64,000 nucleotides of DNA from Cephalopachus bancanus. Taxonomy: Eukaryota; Chordata; Mammalia; Primates; Tarsiidae. Below, piece after piece: positions 56,296 to 64,000 of the stretch. The notes below the pieces were generated by a model. It worked only from the letters and a program-made list of their open reading frames with translations. It was not told the origin of the DNA and made no database searches. The translations under genes were made by a program, and so were the position numbers. Location of the stretch: assembly GCA_027257055.1 (NCBI GenBank), contig JAPVLO010000074.1, forward strand, positions 4,789,001 to 4,853,000. Direction: 5' to 3'. Numbering within the stretch: the first letter of the stretch is position 1; the number at the start of each line of letters is the position of its first letter.

Positions 56296-56589
56296 TGCTG
56301 GGCACAGTGGCTCACTTCTGTAATCAAAGCACTTTAAGAGACTGAGGTGGAAGGATTGCTTGAGCGCAAGAGTGAAACCAGCACAGGCAACACAGCAAGA
56401 CTTTATCTCTACAAAAAAGTCAAAAAATTATTCAGGTGTGGCATCACACCTGTAGTTCTAGCTACTCAGAAGGCTGAGGCAGTATTACCTGAACCCAGGA
56501 AGTCAACACTTCGGTGAGCCAGGATCGTGTCACTGCACTCCAGTCTGTGCAACAGTGAGACTCTGACTCAAAAAAAAAAAAAAAAAAAA
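56296..56589 (+). mobile_element. AluJ-like old Alu
   Basis: Full length in standard Alu wording ('gctgggcacagtggctcact', 'ctacaaaaaagtcaaaaaat'), about 20% diverged, ending in an A20 tail. Confidence 0.85.
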
Positions 56590-59334
56590 GATTGCCATGG
56601 GGTGACAGAGAAGTGGCTAAAATGCAGTGATGGTGGGCTCCCAGGATTCCAAATGCTTCTTTAAAATGCTCCCCTTGTTTTCAGTCCTTGCTTCTCCCCT
56701 CATTTTATGGTGTGGCGCCTCTCATTCCTAAGCTTTTTCAGGAATCTGTATGTTAAATAGACTTGTTGCCTGCTGATTTCTTTCTTCATAGACACTTAGG
56801 CTTGATCTTTCTACATCCTATTAAATCATTTACTAGTTCATCATCACCAACTTTCTCTCTCCACACACTGTAAATTGGGGTTACCAGTGTCTCTACAGTT
56901 CATTGAATATGGAGTCTTTTTCTCAGTTTCTTGTTCTCTTCATTGTTTCTGGATGGTTTTCAAGACAGGAAAGGAGGAGAAATGAGTCTTATTCTAATTA
57001 CCTTTGGGGTTCTTCTGTCTAATGGAAATGATGCTTAAAACAAAGGTCTGCTCATCAAATAAGAATACTACATTTGTTTTCTGCATGTCTTGTTTAAATT
57101 ATTCTTCCACTCTCTGAGAAAATTACATCAACTCTGGAAAGATTTCTTCTTATGAAAAATTGGTTTTAAACTCAGTTGTTAATATCCAAAGTTCTTAAAA
57201 AAGCTTGGGTAAAAAATGGTAGCAGTACATCATAGCCAAAAAACTACTTTCCTCAAAGAAAAGTAGTTTCAATCATGTTGCATTCTTTTACAACTGGACA
57301 TGGAAAAATAGCCAAAGCTCCCAAACAAGAATAGTATTATTGCAGCACAATAGCGCTGCAGTGAGAAATTAAGTTACATGTGCATTATGGAAATTTACCT
57401 CCTGTTGCCACTGAAGAAGAAAATAAAAAAGAGAAAAATATTTTTTGTCTTAGTGTCTAGAAAACTTGGTCATAATTTTCTTTTAGGATATAAGTAGTTT
57501 ATTCTCAAGGAAATTTTGCCTACCTTGTAATAAGTCTCATGAAAGGCAACTTATATAAATGTCTAATGTGCTTCATTGGAGAGGATATAAAAATTAAAAC
57601 TAAGCCCCATAAACCACAAAATTAGCAGCAATAATCACTAATATGTGGCCTAATTGTTGCTTCTTACACAAACTGTTTTCAGTTGTAAAATTAATACTGC
57701 ATATCTAAACTTGGCTTTTTTCCAGGTATATTTTTCAGTTCTATTAATAAGAGTTGTATCCGTCCTGTTTAGAATTGTTTTGAAGATAAAAACAGAGACA
57801 CTTTTGAGGTTAGACAGAATATTTTCCCAAATACCACTAATAAGTAATTTGCTTTGCTTGAGGGTACATATATTGAGACTAAGTTATTCACTGGCACAAA
57901 GTATAAAATAAGTAGTCCATTAAGAGTTTTGATTCAGGTAAATTCAGAGCCTAATACATACATTAACCAATTCACCCTTCCCTAATAGATGTTACATTAC
58001 TTAACAAACTGTAAGCTTTATTCATCCATTAACGTTGATGAGTTGAACATATATAATTATCTGTAACATTTATAGGAGTTGTTCAGGATAATCCCCCACA
58101 TCAGAAGTGAGAATAACAGATTTTAAAATTGCTAAACTAAAAAATTCACGTGAACATTAAATCTGCAATACTCCTTCTAACTCATCACATTCTCCTGCCT
58201 GTTATCAGGCAAGAGATCTTGTGACTAATGTAGACAGGTATGACAAAGAAAGTCATGAAACATTAGAAAATGTACAAGAATGGAGTTTCAAAGCAACCTT
58301 TCCCAGTTTAAGTAGTGTAGGGTTTTAGACAACAGCCAAGATGCTTTCTGCAATTTGAACGCTACTTGATGTACATATATCTACATTTGGGGGAAGGTCA
58401 GGACTAAGGAAGAATGTTTTCTGTGTGAATTTAAAGAATGCTTGATGGCTGCTAGTTGAACCTGAGTTTAAGCTATAAATTGGTCTATCTGGTGGCTGGA
58501 ATAAAATTGGAATGGAAAACCAGGTACCTGATTATAGTCATCAAAACTGACCACACACTTGAAGAATAGTGAAAGATAGTGTCTTGACCTAATGACCCAG
58601 ATCACATGAGAAAGGAGGTTTTTCCAATAGGAAAGCAACAGTCTAGTACCAGGAGCTAAATGGTGTCAAAATGAAATGCCTAAAATCTAATTTATATATT
58701 TTAGTCATTTTCTGACAGTTCTTGCAACAATGGTAATACTCACATTCCAGAGATTAAATGTATTTAGATTTTGGAGAGGATAAGTGTTTTTCAATCTAGT
58801 ATAACTTCTTGTTCCTAACAATGACAAAGCTCCCTGAGTGTAAGGCAGACAGGAAGGTAATAAGAAAAGTAGAAAGTGTACTAGAAATGGTCTGATAAGA
58901 ACGACAGACAGGCAGCAGCATCCAGTAATTGTCCTAGTGGTCAAGACCTTATCAAAACTTGTAACAGTAAGCAAGAGAAGGTTTAAAAATAACATTTATG
59001 GTCAGAGCAAGGGCTGTCAGTTCTCTGAGAAGAAAGGGCAGCTAAATCTGGAAAGATGTCTCGATCTGGAAAGGACAGTGCTTGGGGGAAAACGAGAGAG
59101 AAAGAGAGATTGATTCAGTTCTCTTACATAACATTTGAGTTTCCACTGAAAACCACTGCAAATAACACTAATAATAGTGAAGGATTGCAAGTCCCCTTGT
59201 ATATGTACAAAGGGGACCCCCCCAAAATCAAACTATCTTCTGGAGGATGAACCCTTTTTAGTACAGGCTTCTCCTGCTCAGTAAGTGTTCTAGAAACCCA
59301 TCAGCTTCAGTGTACCAGCTAGTGTTATGCGAAA
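56590..59334. other. Unassigned sequence
   Basis: 2.7 kb without a recognised transposon. It has a 10-bp hairpin near 57240-57270 (AAACTACTTT/AAAGTAGTTT) and a 27-nt hairpin at 59191-59217. The 64-codon frame 59056-59250 has no signature. Confidence 0.4.
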
Positions 59335-59714
59335 TAATTTGTGGAAGAAATGTCCCGAGTTGTGGCAAACAGGTGACTGACTCTTCCACCGTGACAATGC
59401 CCCTGCTTATGCCGCCCTGTGTTCAGTAGTTTTTGACTCAAAATGGCCTGACTCCCATGCCTCATCCTTTTCATTCACCCAATCTCACCTGGAGTGACAT
59501 TTTTTTGGTTTCCCCAGATGAAAAAGTCCTCAAAGTGTAATGTTTTGCCACCGTGGAAGAGGTGAAACAAAAACGGCAGAAGCACTGAAAGGCATCCAAA
59601 CTGACAAGTTCAAAGACTGTTTTGAGCAGTAAGTGTCTTGATAGGTTTATTGCATTAAATGGAGAGTACTTTGGAGGTGAATGAATTTAAACATGCAACA
59701 ATAACTACACATTT
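59335..59714 (+). pseudogene. Mariner transposase C-terminal remnant
   Basis: This is the end of a mariner (Tc1/mariner, DD34D) transposase. The second catalytic Asp is in 'DNAPAYAA' (GAC at 59393). The third is in 'SPNLTWSD' (GAC at 59496). They are 103 bp apart, against 105 bp in an intact gene, so at least one indel breaks the frame. Downstream, 'EALKGIQTDKFKDCF' and 'CLDRFIALNGEYFGG' precede a stop at 59682-59684. Most of the gene and both terminal repeats are absent. It is a dead DNA-transposon relic. Confidence 0.9.
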
Positions 59715-60111
59715 TCTAGAAGTAAATTCCATTTGGGGGAGTTTCCCCTCATATATAATATATATGTCTAGAATGTATACTACCTTTGTATAAATAGTGT
59801 ACATATGATAATGTTCTACAGGATGGTCAAACTGGGGAAAGAATTCACGTTCTAAACAAACCAAATATTTGGAAGTCTAGTTGTCTAATCTGTTTTATGA
59901 CACCTCCTCAACCCTCAGTAGAAGAACCTTGTTATAATAATCAGAATGTCATATATATTGAGATAAAATTCTATTTTCTCTATGTTATGATATATAAAGA
60001 TAGATTCTATTCTACATCTTTGTTATTATTCTATTGTACATATATGCGTGTGTGCATCCTCTTTTTTAGTCTTAAAAACAAAGAGATGACTATTAACTTT
60101 CCATCATAAAA
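59715..60111. other. Spacer
   Basis: About 400 bp, AT-rich, without a recognised feature. Confidence 0.4.
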
Positions 60112-60128
60112 AACTTTGGGCAGTTCTT

Positions 60129-60393
60129 GCCGGTGGCTCAGCCTGTAATCCGCGCCTTTGGGAGACTGAGGTGAGTGGATTGCCTGAACCCGCGGGTTCG
60201 AGACCCGCCTGGGCAGCAAGATCTCATCTCTACAATAAATCAAAAAATCAGCCAGGTGTGGTAGCGCCTGCCTGTAATTCCAGCTACTTGGAAAGCTGAG
60301 GCGGAAGGATCGCCGGAGCCCAGCAGGTTGAGGCTGCGGTGGCCGGGAGCAGCCACTGCACTCCAGTCTGGGCAACAAAGTGAGACTCCAACT

Positions 60394-60425
<32 letters not shown>

Positions 60426-60428
60426 AAC
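60129..60428 (+). mobile_element. Alu, youngest subtype, long A-tail
   Basis: The start is GCCGGTGGCTCAGCC (6 nt of the usual GGGCTC block lost). It has the hexamer deletion and a palindrome-like right arm (GTGGCCGGGAGCAGCCAC), with an A30 tail. Perfect 17-bp TSD AACTTTGGGCAGTTCTT at 60112-60128 and 60429-60445. Recent. Confidence 0.97.
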
Positions 60429-60445
60429 AACTTTGGGCAGTTCTT

Positions 60446-60940
60446 TAATACAGTTATAAAACATAATGTGTGTGAGATTTTTTTTTCAGGACAAATAAAT
60501 TTAGTTATTTTAAGATTACTCTTATATTTTATCTGTTAAGTATCTTTCTAGTTTTCTGTATTGATATATCCTCTCAAATTCTCCTAAGGCTTTCCTATGC
60601 TACTTTATCATTGAGTAACAATTTAAAAATAATAAATATGTTTATTATTGTATTAATAATGCATATTATTGTTAAAGTAAAAAAAATTATGATATATTTT
60701 GAAATTTAAAATACTCTTACCCCTTTCATCCACCTTGGAATCGATCTTTTAAAATATAAATATAAAACCCTAGAAAACAAGATTTCTTCCAAAGAAACAC
60801 GTGCCTGTTAATCAGTTGTTCACTATTTGAATTGCACATTGACATGAGAGCAATTCTAGCCTCATATCTAAATGTCTCTAATAATATATTTATATTAGTT
60901 ATACATTTGCATACCTCAATATATTTGTTTTAAGTTTTCA
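60446..60940. other. Unassigned AT-rich sequence
   Basis: 495 bp, very AT-rich, no recognised feature. Confidence 0.4.
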
Positions 60941-61085
60941 AATATTTTACCATTTTCAAATTCTTCAGAACAGCCCCATTATGCAGGAAGAAAAATCATT
61001 ACTGTCTCTAATTTTACTCGTGAGAAATTAGAGGTCAGAGAGGTTAAATGATTTGCTAAAGGTTAAAAATTGAGTCTGTGGAAAG
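60941..61085 (-). mobile_element. MIR/L2-like fragment
   Basis: 'gagaaattagaggtcagaga' then 'ggttaaatgatttgctaaag' follow the antisense MIR core. Confidence 0.65.
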
Positions 61086-61239
61086 AACAGGTATAATAAT
61101 TAATGTCTCATGAGTCCCTGCTTTCTGAATGTGAATGTCATTCTCTCATTAATAAGAAAACTTGTGTTCCAAAATTGCTATATTCATGCAGAATACATAT
61201 AATTCTCTCACGAGTATAATTTATTTTCAACCTGGATTT

Positions 61240-61375
61240 TTACTTGCATGCCTCACTTAATTTATATTTGTGAAGAAGTCATTATGTCCACTTTATAGTT
61301 GGATAAACTGAGGTCCAGGAAAGTTGAATGCTTTGCTAAAATCTTGTAAGTAGAGCATATAGCATACAATAGTGA
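61240..61375 (-). mobile_element. MIR/L2-like fragment
   Basis: 'ggataaactgaggtccagga' then 'aagttgaatgctttgctaaa' follow the antisense MIR core. It is the second such copy within 300 bp. Confidence 0.65.
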
Positions 61376-61762
61376 CTGATTTTTTGATTAAAAGAAAGAC
61401 ACCATATAGGTATTAATAAATAATTGCCAAAATTAAACTATTGTTACTGAAGTTAATAAGTTCTTCACATTTCTCTGCTCCTTCATCTTTAGCATTTTCT
61501 TTATTCCTTAATTGTGTCACCTCATAATCTGACAGTTATACTGCTCTCCAAGCATTATGGCAACATTTGAAGGCAGGAAATAGAAAAGGGGATTGGTAAA
61601 AAAGGCTGGTTGGGAAGTCAAAGATTAGAGCATTCTACTTTTGGTCAGGGAGAAACTAATATTGCCCAGAAACTTCCCGAAGACATTCTATTACATGTAT
61701 TTGGCCAGAAAACCATCTTAAGATTACCTTCTACTACACAGGGTTTGTGAAAGGCAAATGTC
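61376..61762. other. Spacer
   Basis: No recognised feature. Confidence 0.4.
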
Positions 61763-62140
61763 TCAAGTCTGTTTGTGCTGCTACAGCTGAGACTCCATAA
61801 TAAATGAAGAGCAAAAATGTATTTTCTCATATTCTGGACTCTGGGAAGTCAAAGATTAAGATACCAGCTAGTTCAGTTGTCTAATGAGGGTGGAGTCTCT
61901 GTTTCCAAGATGGCACCTTAAAATCTGCATCCTATGGTGTGGAAAAACACTGTTCCTCACGTGGCAGCAGTACAAAAAGAAAAAACACCCTTGTCAAGCC
62001 CTAGTATAAGGAATTCATTCATTCATGAAGGCAGAGCCTTTGTAACTTATTTCTCATTAGACTCCATTGCCTAACACTTTTTACATTGAAGATTAAATTT
62101 CCATCACATGAATTTTAAGGGACATATTCAGATCATTGCA
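61763..62140 (-). mobile_element. MaLR (MLT1-type) LTR
   Basis: Antisense LTR with 'aagtctgtttgtgctgctac', 'ttctggactctgggaagtca', 'ccaagatggcaccttaaaat' and 'acatattcagatcattgc' in MLT1 order. Confidence 0.75.
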
Positions 62141-63496
62141 GTGAAAACATCCTATTTCTGTACCCAGTTGCACATTGGCAGATAAACAAGAAAAATGAGG
62201 TTGGGAATGGTGTCTGGGTTTTGCATTCGTTCCTCCTTTTCTTATCCCTGCCTCATCCCTCACATTTGACTCGAGTGATTTACTTCCAAGACACATCTTG
62301 GCTCTTTATTAAACATTTCGTTCCTCCACACTGCCTCAAACTTCAGTGGCTGAAACTCTATCTGACAGGCTCTAGAACTCCCTGTCAATGCGACACCACC
62401 TCACCCACCAAGGAGATTAGCTCCCAGGGTTTTCCTCTACTTTGCAGAGGACATAGAAGTGCTTATCAAAATTAAATTCCCACAGTAAGCAGTAAGGCCC
62501 CTTAATGGAGATGCCTAGTGGGATTATGAAAAGGAAGTCCTGGAGCTTTATAAGGCATTCAAATGCAAAGCATGTCTGCTCTAGTCAACGTGTCCTAGTG
62601 CACCTTGGCACACATATTCAGCTTTCGTGGAAAGCTGAAGTCAGCAGGATGTCCTAATAATCCAAAATAGAAAACACTAGTCAATAATATCTTCCCACTT
62701 TGGGACACTCTTTGTCTGCAAATTGAATTTATTCTGAGAGTGAGTTCTTTCTATGATAGATGGAGTAGACTATAAATGTCCCTTTACCACACCATGGATA
62801 AGTGACCCGTGTAAGAAAGACTGAGGGAATGAGAGATTAGTGAGAGCTAAAGCAGACTGTATTAAAGGAGACATCTCCAGAATTTTAAGCAGTGGATGTT
62901 TGCCAAAGTACTTAGAAGTCAAATAGACCTCTTTGATCTCATTATTCAATTAACAATTATTTAGGGCCTTCTCTCTGCCAGGTACTGATTCATAATTAAA
63001 TTATGCATAATCTGCACACGTAAAAAGGTTAGTCTGGTAGGAGAGATATATACATACATTAAAAAATATACTTATTTGATCCTCATAATGACCTCTGACT
63101 CTAAGACTTAAGAAGGTGATATTTGGATAGACTAAGGGATAACAGAGAATACGGAACCTTTGGGACTTTCTTGCCAGTGGAAGCAGCCTGTCTTCCTAAA
63201 TCTTCCAAACACCAGCCTTCCCTTCCTTGAAGACACTGTAATAACATCTCTTAGGCAATTTTCTTGCAAGGTGACGCTTACTCTTTTCAGAGTTTATTAC
63301 AGTTTATTACTCTATCTACCCCATTTTCCCACTAAACTCATACTTAAGATCAGATATCGATATGCCCCAGGGTAGAAAGTTTAAACACTTATCTCTGAAG
63401 AAATAGATTGTACAACCAGGAAAATTGCAAGATTGAGTTAATTTATATTAATTTATTTTATTAGTTAATTTTGACATAAGCCCAGGAAATATGTGT
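62141..63496. other. Unassigned sequence
   Basis: 1.36 kb without a recognised transposon, gene or strong motif. Confidence 0.4.
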
Positions 63497-63510
63497 AGAA
63501 ATTAATTCTA

Positions 63511-63803
63511 GCCGGGCTCAGTGGCTCAGCCTGTAATCCCGTGCCTTTGGGAGGCTGAGGTGAGTGGATTGTCTGAGCCCGCGGGTTCGAGACCCGCCTG
63601 GGCAGCAAGACCTCATCTCTACAATAAATCAAAAAATCAGCCAGGCGTGGTAGCGCGCCCCTGTAATTCCGGCTACTTGGAAGGCTGAGGCGGAGGGATC
63701 GCCGGAACCCAGCAGGCGAGGCTGCGGTGGCCAGGAGCGGCCACTGCACTCCAGTCTGGGCAACAGAGTGAGACTCCAACTCAAAAAAAAAAGAAAAAGA
63801 AAA
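63511..63803 (+). mobile_element. Alu, youngest subtype
   Basis: Full length and near consensus, with the hexamer deletion ('gggcagcaagacc') and a (GAAAA)n tail. Perfect 14-bp TSD AGAAATTAATTCTA at 63497-63510 and 63804-63817. Confidence 0.97.
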
Positions 63804-63817
63804 AGAAATTAATTCTA

Positions 63818-64000
63818 AGGGAATTAGACCTAGGAGGACACAACATTTATTGATTAAATTTATTGGTAAATTCATACTTGCCAAAGGTTTAGATTTAATG
63901 TGTTAATAGGTATGGCTGTTTATGATCGTTTTCTTTGTTGGTTGACTTAAACCTGGATTTATTATTGAATTTCATAGGTAGAGATGCAGATCATCTCTGA
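63818..64000. other. Window end, unassigned
   Basis: No recognised feature. Confidence 0.4.

Noticed and set aside
1..64000. CRISPR arrays, bacterial operons, tRNA or rRNA genes
   Set aside because: None is present; the sequence is mammalian. The tRNA-like box A and box B motifs seen belong to Alu and MIR internal promoters.

Overview
The window is 64 kb of primate nuclear DNA. About thirty dimeric, 7SL-derived Alu copies with A-rich tails and target-site duplications (TSDs) place it in Primates. Most copies share an unusual consensus: a 5' end reading GCTCGGTGGCTCAGCC, a right arm carrying the small palindrome GTGGCCGGGAGCGGCCAC, and a 3' end reading GACTCCAACTCAAAA. From memory this is neither the human AluS/Y consensus nor the lemur or galago forms, so a tarsier-like lineage is my best inference. 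I could not search a database.

I found no convincing protein-coding exon, no structural RNA gene and no CpG-rich promoter. The longest open frames are antisense Alu, decayed LINE-1 ORF2, or unsupported frames in non-coding sequence. The window reads as intergenic or deep-intronic DNA, and its content is a layered record of transposition.

Layout. 0-1.6 kb: a LINE-1 with an inverted 5' part. 1.6-5.1 kb: plain AT-rich DNA. 5.1-10.6 kb: L2, a MaLR LTR split by two head-to-tail Alus, more Alus and two MIRs. 11-13.4 kb: old L1 and L2 pieces. 14.2-19.5 kb: a dense stack of Alus, three L1 pieces, a class I LTR joined to an Alu tail, and a 66-bp retroviral-RNA retrocopy. 19.6-27.6 kb: an Alu-free stretch of about 8 kb, containing octamer motifs and a perfect 16-bp inverted repeat. 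27.6-38.8 kb: many young Alus and L1 3' ends, plus an AT-rich palindrome. 39-43.2 kb: a hairpin/poly(A) retrocopy candidate, MIRs, L2 and Alus. 43.2-48.7 kb: a second Alu-poor stretch. 48.7-56.6 kb: MaLR and ERVL LTRs, a hAT fragment and Alus. 56.6-64 kb: mostly plain sequence with a mariner transposase remnant, two Alus and a MaLR LTR.

How the parts relate. L1 enzymes probably mobilised nearly everything young here: the Alus, the truncated L1s and the short retrocopies carry A-rich tails, many with recognisable duplications. The most notable case is a unit of about 150 bp of flanking DNA plus an Alu that occurs twice, near 8.6 kb and near 48.8 kb. The second copy looks like a retrotransposed read-through transcript of the first locus or of a sister locus. 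All family names rest on my recall of consensus sequences; no alignment program was run.
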